The position numbers and the translations under genes are program-made. Of a stretch of 64,000 nt of DNA, positions 15,813 to 24,347 are shown in pieces. The notes under the pieces were generated by a model. That model was not told the DNA's origin. It worked only from the letters and a program-made list of their open reading frames with translations, and did not search any database. Every line of letters begins with the position of its first letter. Position 1 is the stretch's first letter. Source of the stretch: an uncultured Bacilli bacterium (GTDB lineage: Bacteria; Bacillota_I; Bacilli_A; RF39; UBA660); NCBI GenBank assembly GCA_944350495.1, contig CALVOZ010000002.1:135421-199420 (forward strand), written 5' to 3'.

Positions 15813-17164
15813 TCATTATCTTCCTTTGGAAAACTATCTTCAATTTTTTTAGCCTCATCTAAAAGTCTTTTATATTCATCTTCATTATCAGTTATTATTT
15901 TATCCAACTGTTTAAAAATATTTATATCAGTTAAACGTTTTATATTAGCTACATCTAATTCAGAATTTAAGTTCTCTAATTTACCACTATAAATTATTAA
16001 AATGTTATTATTTTTTAAGTGTTTATATAAAACAAACTCTGTTTCTCCTGTTAACATATGAACATCGTTTTCTAAAGTAATATCATTTTTAGTTTCTAAC
16101 TCTTTTCCTAACTTAATACGATTTATTATTTCAACTGTTTCCTTTGTAACTCTCTTAGGATTAAAATAGTTTTCTTCGTCATTTAAATACACTATTTTTT
16201 TGCTACCTCTTATTTTATTCTTTACTAAGTCACTAATTTTTTTTCTTTGTAATAAATCCTCATATTTATCTTTTACACTATCAATTTGTGAAAATAAACT
16301 TCTAATATCTTTTTCTTCTTTTAAAGAATCAAATCTTCCTAATAAGTTATTCATCCAATTCCATAAAAAGAACTCATATAAATTATCTTCTGAACTTAGC
16401 ATTTTCTTTGCTTCATCAAAACTAATTTTATTTCTCTCAATTAAATGTTCAATATTTTTTAAATATGTTGAAGTTACCATTCCACGATATGTATCATCAT
16501 ATTTTTTTCCTTCTTCATTAAGGTATTCAAGATATTTTTCTTTCTTTTCAATCAATTTATCACTCAATAGTTTAGGCTCTTCTTCAGGTTCTTCTTTAGT
16601 TATTTTTTCAGGATTTAATAGTAAATTAGCATTTCTCATTACTAAAGCCGCTACTACAACTAAAACAGAATACTTATCATCTTTAAATATCTCACTTTCC
16701 AACAAATTAATAAATAGTTGCAATTCTTCATCATTGACAACAAATTTATTAGTTAAAACTTGGAACAATCTTTCCATTGTATGTAATTGAGATTCACAAT
16801 TTGTTTGGCGCAAAAATAAATCATCTTTAGCTTCAACATATAAATCTGCATGCTTTTTTACATCAGCCAAAAGTTTTGAAGCTTCTAAATATCTTTTACT
16901 TTGTTTTACTAAAGGGCTAGCTAAATCAACGACTGTGCATGCCAAAACTACATCTTCTAAAGAAAATGTACTACTAGTTTTTGATAAAAATGTCTTAATT
17001 TTTTCTGTATCATATGTTGAAATCTCATTAGAAGTTTTAAAATTGGCTAATGCAGTAGCGATTTTTCTTAATTCTAATTCTTCACATATGTTTTCTAATT
17101 CCATAGATTTTAACTGGTAAACTTTTTGTAATTTCGATATCACATTTTCTAAGCTTTGCTGCAT
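15809..17164 (-). CDS. Large coiled-coil hypothetical protein (operon gene 1)
   Basis: 451 residues, start ATG behind AGGAGGC. Highly helical and acidic/basic throughout, with a long coiled-coil-like middle (PEEEPKLLSDKLIEKKEKY). The C-terminal 130 residues are mixed alpha/beta (KKIVYLNDEENYF; TGETEFVLYKHLKNNNILI). No signal peptide, membrane span or ATPase motif. First gene of a three-gene operon, divergent from the PP2C gene with a short intergenic promoter region, so a functional tie to PP2C is possible. Not recognised. Confidence 0.6.
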   Translation of the reverse strand: MQQSLENVISKLQKVYQLKSMELENICEELELRKIATALANFKTSNEISTYDTEKIKTFLSKTSSTFSLEDVVLACTVVDLASPLVKQSKRYLEASKLLADVKKHADLYVEAKDDLFLRQTNCESQLHTMERLFQVLTNKFVVNDEELQLFINLLESEIFKDDKYSVLVVVAALVMRNANLLLNPEKITKEEPEEEPKLLSDKLIEKKEKYLEYLNEEGKKYDDTYRGMVTSTYLKNIEHLIERNKISFDEAKKMLSSEDNLYEFFLWNWMNNLLGRFDSLKEEKDIRSLFSQIDSVKDKYEDLLQRKKISDLVKNKIRGSKKIVYLNDEENYFNPKRVTKETVEIINRIKLGKELETKNDITLENDVHMLTGETEFVLYKHLKNNNILIIYSGKLENLNSELDVANIKRLTDINIFKQLDKIITDNEDEYKRLLDEAKKIEDSFPKEDNE

Positions 17165-17304
17165 ACTTAAGCCTCCTACCCCTTTATTCTTATATATAGT
17201 ATATCAATTTATTGCCAATAAAACAATATTTAAGCCTTATCTTTTTCATTTGACAAAATTCGCGTTTAATGTTATCATACTACTTGTCTTTAGGAGGGAT
17301 TCTT

Positions 17305-18162
17305 GTGTTTACCTTTTTAAATCGAAAAAGAAAGAATTCAAGTAATATTACAGTTAAAGCTAGTAGTGACTGTGTTTTAGATTCGCTCAGCGATGCTGGG
17401 TTAGTTAGAGACAATAATGAAGATAGTGTAACAACTGTAGTTCATCCAAATAATCAAAATCTTAAGCTTTTAGCCGTTGCTGATGGTGTTGGTGGTTGTG
17501 AAGACGGTGAAGTTGCTTCAAACTTTGCAATTATGACATTACAAAAATGGTTTACTAATTTAAGTGAAGATACTATTAATAACAGTCGCTATATGTCTAA
17601 AAGCATTACAGAAATTATAAGATTTATTAATAATTATTTATACATAGTTAAATCATATAGAAATAGTTGTGGAACAACTTTAACAGTTGCAATAATAAAT
17701 AAAAGGGAAACAATTATTGCTAGTGTTGGTGATTCACGTGCTTATATTGTAAAAAATAATGAAATTAAACAAATAACAAGAGATGATTCACTTGTTTGGT
17801 ATTATTATGAAGCAGGTGAATTAAAGAAAGATGAGATTCGTTTTCACCGTGAAAATTGTTTAATTACTAAATATGTAGGACCAGATTTAGATATTGATCC
17901 TGAAATTATTAGATTATCTAATGATTCTTATGATGGTTTATTATTGTTTACTGATGGAGTTACTGACTGTATATCTGATTCAAAAATTGAAAAGATTGTT
18001 AACAAATCAAGTAAAGCAAATTTGGCTAAAGCTATTATTAAAGAAGCTGTTTATGGTAAACCACCAAAACGCATCCCAAAAGGAAAAGAATTTAGAGTTC
18101 CTGTAAACGGTAAGGATAATGCGAGTGTGGCTGTTTATCTAAAAGAAACGAGTTATGTATAA
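17305..18162 (+). CDS. PP2C-type serine/threonine protein phosphatase
   Basis: 285 residues. GTG 17305 is chosen: TAGGAGGG lies 6 bases upstream, whereas the ATG 36 bases earlier precedes that site. PP2C metal-binding motifs are complete: LVRDNNEDS (R and E/D), AVADGVGG (DGxGG), GDSRAYIV (GDSR), LFTDGVTD (DG) and GKDNASVAV (DN). It reverses Ser/Thr phosphorylation in the cytoplasm. No cognate Hanks kinase is adjacent; the nearest kinase-like gene is at 8402-9268. Divergent from the unknown three-gene operon. Confidence 0.9.
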   Translation: MFTFLNRKRKNSSNITVKASSDCVLDSLSDAGLVRDNNEDSVTTVVHPNNQNLKLLAVADGVGGCEDGEVASNFAIMTLQKWFTNLSEDTINNSRYMSKSITEIIRFINNYLYIVKSYRNSCGTTLTVAIINKRETIIASVGDSRAYIVKNNEIKQITRDDSLVWYYYEAGELKKDEIRFHRENCLITKYVGPDLDIDPEIIRLSNDSYDGLLLFTDGVTDCISDSKIEKIVNKSSKANLAKAIIKEAVYGKPPKRIPKGKEFRVPVNGKDNASVAVYLKETSYV

Positions 18163-18190
18163 AAAAGAGTTGTTTATAACAACTCTTTTA
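18161..18190. terminator. Bidirectional terminator
   Basis: AAAAAGAGTTGTT / AACAACTCTTTT inverted repeat between convergent PP2C and UDG-like genes. Confidence 0.85.
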
Positions 18191-19049
18191 TTTTGTTAAA
18201 AATTGGAATATTCCCTTTATAACTTAATGGTGAGATAGGACTAGGATGATAAATAGGAATTATAATTGTTTTTATTCCATCAATATTTTGTTCATATATC
18301 TTACCTACTACCTCACTATAATTTTTATATTTAATATTTAAGATTGCCTTAGTTGCCATATTACCTAAAGTCAAAATAATTTTAGGCTTTAAAACTTTAA
18401 TTTGTTTTTTTAAAATACAATTACAATTAGTTTCACAAGTATTTAAAAACTTTCTCTCTTTAGGATAACATTTTACAGATTCTAAAAATGTGACATCTAA
18501 TATTTTTAAGTTTAATATTTCTAGTAATTTTTCCATTACTTTTCCAGATGGCAAAATCTTATTGTTTTGGTCATACCATACTTTTCCACTTTTTCGCCAA
18601 CCATTATTAGCAGGTGCTTCACCTAAAATAATAATATCGTTATTATTTCCAAAATGAATTGTATTATTTGTTCCAAACTTTTCAACATTATTATGACATT
18701 TTTTACATTTATGCACATCATTATCTATTTTTAAAACTTTTGCACATTCTTGTTCATACTTATCCTTAAGCTTATTATACCTATTTTGAACATCAACACT
18801 ATCAAGCAGTTCTTCACGCTTTTGAAATTTCAACTTGTCTTTATTGTAAGTTTTCCCATTCCAATCAAATAATTTATTATCCAAAATATTATAATAACAC
18901 CTATGTTCATCGTCTACATAACAAATATCGCCACCAAAATAATCTTGAAATAATAGGACTACTTCGGCACTTTGGACAATTTTATTTATATCAACACTAT
19001 CATTAGAAGATATAATATTTTTAATTAGTATTATAAATTGATTAAACAT
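18174..19049 (-). CDS. Uracil-DNA glycosylase superfamily protein (family 4-like) with N-terminal extension
   Basis: 291 residues. The C-terminal 190 have the UDG-superfamily pattern: IILGEAPANNGWRKSGK (motif A, GEAP), a central VKCYP and IILTLGNMATKAIL, and IYHPSPISP (motif B, HPSP). Cysteines CKKC (about 118-121) and CETNCNC could bind the 4Fe-4S cluster of family 4 enzymes. The first 110 residues are an extra domain not seen in typical 190-220-residue members. Overlaps the tyrosine phosphatase gene upstream by 8 bases. A classical Ung is encoded at 43904. Confidence 0.75.
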   Translation of the reverse strand: MFNQFIILIKNIISSNDSVDINKIVQSAEVVLLFQDYFGGDICYVDDEHRCYYNILDNKLFDWNGKTYNKDKLKFQKREELLDSVDVQNRYNKLKDKYEQECAKVLKIDNDVHKCKKCHNNVEKFGTNNTIHFGNNNDIIILGEAPANNGWRKSGKVWYDQNNKILPSGKVMEKLLEILNLKILDVTFLESVKCYPKERKFLNTCETNCNCILKKQIKVLKPKIILTLGNMATKAILNIKYKNYSEVVGKIYEQNIDGIKTIIIPIYHPSPISPLSYKGNIPIFNKIKELL

Positions 19050-19506
19050 CTAAATCCTTTTTAAGGTAATCTAAAAAAGCTGTACAACCCTCATATATGT
19101 CGTTATAAGCTTGCTCAAATAATCCACTACCCCATGGATCACTAATATCACGAGGATTATTAGAGTAATCCAATAAGCGCATTACTTTATTTTTATAATC
19201 AACACCAATAATATTTTTTATATCATAGATATTATGCTTTTCCATACCTATAATATAATCAAAATTATCATAATCATCAGCTCTTAATTGTCTTGCTCTT
19301 CGAGGGCCAAAAGGAATACCTTTTTCAATCAGTTTTTGTTTGGCTAAATGATAAATATCATTACCGATTTCTTCGTTACTTGTAGCTGCTGATTCAACAT
19401 AAAACTTATCTAATAAATTATTCTCTTTTAATAAATGAAACATAATCGCTTCAGCCATTGGCGAACGACAAATATTTCCATAACAAACAAATATAATTCT
19501 TTTCAT
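19042..19506 (-). CDS. Low-molecular-weight protein tyrosine phosphatase
   Basis: 154 residues, the usual family length. The P-loop CYGNICRS (C-X5-R, Cys8/Arg14) is at the N-terminus and the general acid Asp in ISDPWGSG near 122. Cytoplasmic enzyme that dephosphorylates Tyr (or Arg, as in YwlE-type members; Thr versus Ile after Asn distinguishes them and here it is NICRS, Tyr-type). Translationally coupled to the UDG-like gene downstream. Confidence 0.9.
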   Translation of the reverse strand: MKRIIFVCYGNICRSPMAEAIMFHLLKENNLLDKFYVESAATSNEEIGNDIYHLAKQKLIEKGIPFGPRRARQLRADDYDNFDYIIGMEKHNIYDIKNIIGVDYKNKVMRLLDYSNNPRDISDPWGSGLFEQAYNDIYEGCTAFLDYLKKDLDV

Positions 19507-19513
19507 AAATCAC

Positions 19514-20113
19514 CTAAACTATTTCTATTCCTAAATGTACTGATAAACTAAGAGCTTGACCAGCATTAACTTTTATTCCTTGTAAGCTAGTAGTTTCTGT
19601 TATAATCTCATCAATGTTTGAATTACTAAAGTTAGTTCCTTTCATCTTCATACTAATAAATTCAGATTCTTTAAAATTTACTTTATTAAGATCCACCTTT
19701 ATGAATTCGCTTTGCATAAACCTAGATTCAGATAAATCACATTCACTAAAATTAGACTTTTTTAAACTACACATTGAAAAATTAATATATCTACCATTTA
19801 TATTATTAAAATTGACATTTTCAAATGTGCAAGAATCAAATAAAACTCCTTGCATTTTACAATTATCAAATTTGGCATTGAACATTACTGTATCATTAAA
19901 TAAAACATTCGATAAATTACAATTAATAAAAGTACAATTATCAATATTATTAATATCTAATTTTATTTTAGTAAAATCAACATTTTCAAAAAGACAATCC
20001 GTAAAATTGACACGATTTAACTCTATTAAACTTTCTGGATTAGATTTTATTATTACACCTTCAAAATAACCTTTATCAATACAATCTTCAAATGTAGAAC
20101 TAACTAATTTCAT
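19514..20113 (-). CDS. Pentapeptide-repeat protein, Qnr-like
   Basis: 199 residues, mostly A/S-x-L/F-x-x pentapeptides (VNFTDCLFENVDFTKI; CNLSNVLFNDTVMFNAKF), which form a right-handed quadrilateral beta-helix. The C-terminus GIKVNAGQALSLSVHLGIEI matches the end of Qnr-type proteins, which bind DNA gyrase/topoisomerase IV and protect them from quinolones. Length (about 200-220) also fits. Cytoplasmic. Lies 7 bases upstream of the phosphatase gene in the same direction, perhaps one message. Chromosomal Qnr-like genes are common in Gram-positives. Confidence 0.75.
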   Translation of the reverse strand: MKLVSSTFEDCIDKGYFEGVIIKSNPESLIELNRVNFTDCLFENVDFTKIKLDINNIDNCTFINCNLSNVLFNDTVMFNAKFDNCKMQGVLFDSCTFENVNFNNINGRYINFSMCSLKKSNFSECDLSESRFMQSEFIKVDLNKVNFKESEFISMKMKGTNFSNSNIDEIITETTSLQGIKVNAGQALSLSVHLGIEIV

Positions 20114-20145
20114 ATAAATACTCTCCTATTTAAATTATACCACAA

Positions 20146-21294
20146 TTATTTAATATTTAAGTTTATTAATCCTTGTTTTACATATTCATTATTATTCATA
20201 ATATTTAATAAATCTTTAGTAAAATAATTATATAACGCTAACATAATATTACCTTTATCAATTCCTAAATATTCATTGCAATACCATTTTTCTCCTCCTA
20301 AATTTATACTAGTTACAAATCCATATTTACCATAACTACCAGGATAGTCTTTTCTTAGTTGTCCTAATAAATGTTCAATGCTGTTATCATATTCAATTGA
20401 ACATATTAAACCTGATAAAGATATTGTTCCATCTGATTTTATTGAACTAGAGCATGGTGGCGCACCTAGACGCTGGCTATATCTTTTTTTATTGATTGTT
20501 GCTGATAACCCCCAATAACCTAATTTAAAAGTTTTATTTTTTAAATTTAAACAATACTTTTTATTAGCTAAAATAGCTAATTTAGAGTTATCGTACCAGC
20601 ATATTCCATTTATATCGTATTTACCCTTAAAATTAATCCATAAATGTGAATATTGATAAGTAAATAAAGAGCCAAACCAAGAGTAAATAATTCCATCTTT
20701 CTTATTACGTTTAAATGTATAATAAACCTCATTATTAACAGGATAAGTCTTAGAACCTACTGCTAAAATATATATAATTAATTGTTCTGCATAATTATCC
20801 CAATGACCATAAAATCTATTTTTATAACCTAAATAAAACAAATTATTTTTTTTATCTAAAAACCATTGCCAATTTGTTCTATCAAATATTTTACAAGATA
20901 AATCTTTTATTTTACCATTAAAATAATCACCAACATATAAGACACCACATAGCAAGATAGCGGTATCAATTATTGATACTTCGCTATTTAATTCTCTTAA
21001 ACCAGTATCATAATTTATATAATGATAATAAAAACCATTTTTATTTTCTAAATTAAATATTGTATTTAAGGTTTTTAAAGTTCTTTCATAACCTTCTTCA
21101 TAAGTTATAAGATTCTTTTCAATTGCAATTGGAAGATGTGCTAAAGAATATCCGGTTGCTGATATACTGGCAATATGATTCATATTAGGATATTTATCAC
21201 GAGCTAATCCATATCCTAATTCACTACTATAATTAGTATTTTCTTCAAAATAATGAAGACATTGCATTAATTCTTCTTCTAAGATATTTTTCAT
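20146..21294 (-). CDS. Glucoamylase-fold protein (PF10091/GH144-like)
   Basis: 382 residues, behind ATAGGTGAG. Early motifs NYSSELGYGLARDKYPN and SISATGYSLAHLPIAIEK match the glucoamylase-like (alpha/alpha)6 domain found in GH144 endo-beta-1,2-glucanases and in cyclic beta-1,2-glucan synthases; late LGAPPCSSSIKSDGTISLSG and YPGSYGKYGFVTSIN also fit. No signal peptide is seen, so it would act in the cytoplasm, which is unusual for a glucanase. The glucan-synthase-like fragment at 1-484 hints at beta-1,2-glucan metabolism. Confidence 0.65.
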   Translation of the reverse strand: MKNILEEELMQCLHYFEENTNYSSELGYGLARDKYPNMNHIASISATGYSLAHLPIAIEKNLITYEEGYERTLKTLNTIFNLENKNGFYYHYINYDTGLRELNSEVSIIDTAILLCGVLYVGDYFNGKIKDLSCKIFDRTNWQWFLDKKNNLFYLGYKNRFYGHWDNYAEQLIIYILAVGSKTYPVNNEVYYTFKRNKKDGIIYSWFGSLFTYQYSHLWINFKGKYDINGICWYDNSKLAILANKKYCLNLKNKTFKLGYWGLSATINKKRYSQRLGAPPCSSSIKSDGTISLSGLICSIEYDNSIEHLLGQLRKDYPGSYGKYGFVTSINLGGEKWYCNEYLGIDKGNIMLALYNYFTKDLLNIMNNNEYVKQGLINLNIK

Positions 21295-21309
21295 TTACTC
21301 ACCTATATG

Positions 21310-21339
21310 AAAAAAACTAGTAAACTTCTAGTTTGTTTT
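21310..21339 (-). terminator. Terminator of the ABC exporter operon
   Basis: AAACTAG / CTAGTTT hairpin with T run on the minus strand, overlapping the end of the permease gene. Confidence 0.75.
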
Positions 21340-22015
21340 CAATTAATAATACCGTAAAATAATAGAACAACGCACTTATGCCTATTATAAATAAACGATA
21401 TATCCAACCATTTAGCGCAAAAGCAGCTACAATTGAAGATAAAAATATCATGCATATATACCACATTACAACAGCAATAATTGATATTCCTTTAGCAGTT
21501 GGGAACCATGATTTTATTAATACAAAAAAACATGTTACTGATGAAGTAAAGAATATTGATACAATAAATAAATCAAACATAGCTGGTAATACATCGACAA
21601 TATTTGAAATTGAAAATGCTTTCAAAATAAACTCTATTGCATTTGGAAATGAATCTAAGCGCCAAATAATTATAAAGAAACAAATGAACAATAAAATCAC
21701 ACATACTATATTTAAAATAAAAGCTAAAAAATATTTTGCTAACAAGATTTTATATGGTGGAAAAGCAATCATACTTTCTAACATAAATGTTGGTTTTTTA
21801 AATGTATCTATCACTTTTTTAGTTCCAAATAGAAACATTCCAATAAAAAGGGCAAATATTAATAATATAAAAGCAAATAAAGCTCCCATATTGATTGCAT
21901 TTTCACTTCGAAATGGCATAATTAACATTAATAGTAAAATTATACCAATTATCATTAATAATTTTGTATAGTGCTTAAACAATGATTTCATTTCCCATTT
22001 TATGTATTTAAACAT
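21317..22015 (-). CDS. ABC transporter permease
   Basis: 232 residues from ATG 22015, placed by GGAGGTG upstream. Six hydrophobic segments (about 18-38, 45-70, 95-118, 140-165, 172-200, 208-228) with few charged loops, as in ABC-2-type permeases. It overlaps the ATPase gene by 8 bases. Substrate unknown; such pairs export peptides, lipids or antibiotics. Confidence 0.8.
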   Translation of the reverse strand: MFKYIKWEMKSLFKHYTKLLMIIGIILLLMLIMPFRSENAINMGALFAFILLIFALFIGMFLFGTKKVIDTFKKPTFMLESMIAFPPYKILLAKYFLAFILNIVCVILLFICFFIIIWRLDSFPNAIEFILKAFSISNIVDVLPAMFDLFIVSIFFTSSVTCFFVLIKSWFPTAKGISIIAVVMWYICMIFLSSIVAAFALNGWIYRLFIIGISALFYYFTVLLIENKLEVY

Positions 22016-22706
22016 TACTAAACACCTCCAAATAATATTGTTCAAGACTCTTTCCAGACTCTAAAATTGAACTCTTTGGAGCATAGCATTCAATAACTCC
22101 TTCTTTTAAAAAGATAACTTCATCTAATATTTCTTCAGTATCTTTGATTAAATGAGTTGATATAATAATTAAATTATTTGGAGTTGAAGACATCTTAATT
22201 ACACTTAACATTTCATGTTTAACTAAAGGATCTAAACTTCCTAATGGTTCATCTAACAAGTAAATAGGAACATTTCTTGATAAAGTTAACATAAGAGCAA
22301 CTTTCTCTATATTACCTTTGGATAATGTTTTTATTTCTGAATTCAAATCTAAGTTTAATTTTTTACAAAAATCAAAAGCTTTATTCATATCAAAATCAGT
22401 AAACATATCACGATAATAGTTTATAGCATCCATTACTCGCATTGTAGGATATAAATATTCTCTATCCGGCATAAATGAAACATATTTTCTTGTTTCATAG
22501 CTTGCTGGAATACCACATATATTAACAGTTCCTTGTTGTTGTCTAATAATACGCATAATTGTTTTTAATAAAGTTGTCTTACCAGAACCATTTGGTCCTA
22601 AAAGTCCAATAATTCTTCCGCTATTTAATGTTATAGAAACATTGTTAAGAGCAACTTTATTCCCGTATAATTTATATACGCCATTTAATTGAATTAAATT
22701 GTTCAT
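22008..22706 (-). CDS. ABC transporter ATP-binding protein
   Basis: 232 residues from ATG 22706 (TTGGAGGTA upstream); upstream in-frame codons run into the TspO gene and lack a site. Walker A LLGPNGSGKTTLL, signature LSKGNIEKVAL, Walker B PIYLLDEPLGSLDP and H-loop STHLI are all present. A short exporter-type ATPase close to the YtrB/CcmA-like group. Forms an operon with the overlapping permease. Confidence 0.9.
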   Translation of the reverse strand: MNNLIQLNGVYKLYGNKVALNNVSITLNSGRIIGLLGPNGSGKTTLLKTIMRIIRQQQGTVNICGIPASYETRKYVSFMPDREYLYPTMRVMDAINYYRDMFTDFDMNKAFDFCKKLNLDLNSEIKTLSKGNIEKVALMLTLSRNVPIYLLDEPLGSLDPLVKHEMLSVIKMSSTPNNLIIISTHLIKDTEEILDEVIFLKEGVIECYAPKSSILESGKSLEQYYLEVFSNV

Positions 22707-22738
22707 AACTACCTCCAATATAATTCTATCACGATTAA

Positions 22739-23185
22739 TTATAAATTCAAAATATAAATTGAAATATTCAAGATAGTAGCAAAAGAGGACCATAATAAAT
22801 ATGGAATTTGTAAATAAGCGGCTAATTTATTTATTTTTAAATATCTATATATTAATACAAGTAGTACAGTTTCTAAACATATAATCCAAATACTTGATAA
22901 TAAGAGTTGTTCAAAAATAAAGAAAATTATAGGCCACATCAAATTTATAAATAATTGAGTATTATATATTGTATTAACCTCTAAATCATTATTATTATCT
23001 TTTTTTATCATATAATGTGATATTCCCATTACTAAGTAAAGTATTGACCAAACAATTGGAAATAACCAGGCTGGAGGCGCAAATGGTGGCAATATTAATG
23101 TCTCATAAAATGAATAACTATCTTTTAATAAAAATCCTACAATTCCTCCCAATATAAGCGGAATAAATATTGTAAATTTTTTCAT
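22739..23185 (-). CDS. TspO/MBR family membrane protein
   Basis: 148 residues with five membrane helices. Family hallmarks: PPFAPPAWLFPIVWSILYLV near 33-52, QLFINLMWPIIFF near 77-89, and YLLWSSFATILNISIYILN at the C-terminus. TspO proteins bind porphyrins or sterols and act in tetrapyrrole and stress responses. Located just upstream of the ABC operon, same strand, 32 bases apart. Confidence 0.9.
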   Translation of the reverse strand: MKKFTIFIPLILGGIVGFLLKDSYSFYETLILPPFAPPAWLFPIVWSILYLVMGISHYMIKKDNNNDLEVNTIYNTQLFINLMWPIIFFIFEQLLLSSIWIICLETVLLVLIYRYLKINKLAAYLQIPYLLWSSFATILNISIYILNL

Positions 23186-23314
23186 ATTCTCACCTCTACT
23201 TATAGCATATATCTTTATTTAAAAATTATGTAAAATTTACAAATTAACTTTAAAAGTTTTTCATAATTATTGATTTATATATTTTTATTTGCTAAATTAA
23301 TTTAAGGTGATAGT

Positions 23315-23734
23315 ATGTTTTGTCCAAAATGTGGAACTCAAAATAACGGAGGAAATTTTTGTATTGCATGTGGTAATCCACTAAATATTGATAAGCAAGC
23401 ACAAATACCGTCAGGTAATCAAATAACATTTAATCAAACTAACCAAAACAATATAGCTACTGGTCAGTTAATTTTAAGAAGAAACGGGAAGGTTATGGGA
23501 TTTGCAATTGATATTCATATTACAATCAATGGTGTTCCATATAAATTGAAAGCTGGGGATAATTTAACTTTTAATTTATCGCCAGGTAATTATCAAATAA
23601 CATATAAAGTATGGTGCAGACGAGAAAAAGCTGTTTCAATTAATGTAATTCCAGGCAACTATTATATTTTAGATTTTGTCTATGACCCACTATGGGGAGG
23701 ATTTAAACTGGGAAAGGAAAGTAAATTACAATAA
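23315..23734 (+). CDS. Zinc-ribbon protein with beta-sandwich domain
   Basis: 139 residues behind AAGGTGATAG. N-terminal zinc ribbon MFCPKCGTQN...FCIACGNPL (four Cys). A low-complexity Gln/Asn linker (24-50) leads to a beta-rich domain (GQLILRRNGKVMGFAIDIHI; SPGNYQITYKVWCRREKA; VIPGNYYILDF) resembling DUF2846-type carbohydrate- or lipid-linked sandwiches. No membrane span. Function unknown. Confidence 0.65.
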   Translation: MFCPKCGTQNNGGNFCIACGNPLNIDKQAQIPSGNQITFNQTNQNNIATGQLILRRNGKVMGFAIDIHITINGVPYKLKAGDNLTFNLSPGNYQITYKVWCRREKAVSINVIPGNYYILDFVYDPLWGGFKLGKESKLQ

Positions 23735-23760
23735 AAAGGAGCATCTAGCTCCTTTTTTTT
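23733..23760. terminator. Bidirectional terminator
   Basis: AAAAAGGAGC / GCTCCTTTTT with a 5-base loop between convergent genes. Confidence 0.85.
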
Positions 23761-24338
23761 AGTTCTTCTTTTAAACCTTTTAAAGCTCTAAAGCGATGAG
23801 AAACTTTATTCTTTGCTTCTTCACTAGCCTCACCAAAAGTTACACCTAAATCATCAGATAAGAATATACAATCATATCCAAAATCTTTTTTTCCTCTTTC
23901 ATCATCAATAATAGTGCCATAGGTTTTTCCTTCTTTATAAATATATGAATTCATATCTTCTAAATATACTAATGTACATGTAAAATATGCTTTTCTTTTT
24001 TTATCCTTTAACTCTTTTAATAGTTTTGCTCGATTAGCTGCTGAATCATCATGAACACCAGCATAACGTGCACTATAAACTCCAGGTGCTAAATCAATTG
24101 CTTCGCAGCACAATCCACTATCATCAGCTAAAACTGGATAATCTAAACCTTTTTCTATTAAATATTTTTTTACAGTTTTAGCTTTTATTAAAGCATTTTC
24201 TAAAAAAGTTGATCCGCTTTCTTCTATTTCATCATTATAATCAATATCTTTTAAAGTTAATATTTCAACATCATTAAATATCATTTTAATTTCTTTTATT
24301 TTATGTTTATTATTCGAAGCTAACACTACCTTTTTCAT
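23745..24338 (-). CDS. rdgB: XTP/dITP diphosphatase (HAM1 family)
   Basis: 197 residues, family length. SNNKHKIKEI substrate/pyrophosphate site at the N-terminus, VLADDSGLCCEAI with the catalytic Asp, YSARYAGVHDD, and FGYDCIF plus SHRFRAL near the end. Hydrolyses non-canonical purine NTPs (ITP, XTP) to monophosphates and so keeps them out of DNA. Followed closely upstream by a DedA-family gene. Confidence 0.93.
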   Translation of the reverse strand: MKKVVLASNNKHKIKEIKMIFNDVEILTLKDIDYNDEIEESGSTFLENALIKAKTVKKYLIEKGLDYPVLADDSGLCCEAIDLAPGVYSARYAGVHDDSAANRAKLLKELKDKKRKAYFTCTLVYLEDMNSYIYKEGKTYGTIIDDERGKKDFGYDCIFLSDDLGVTFGEASEEAKNKVSHRFRALKGLKEELKKRS

Positions 24339-24347
24339 AAATTTCTC

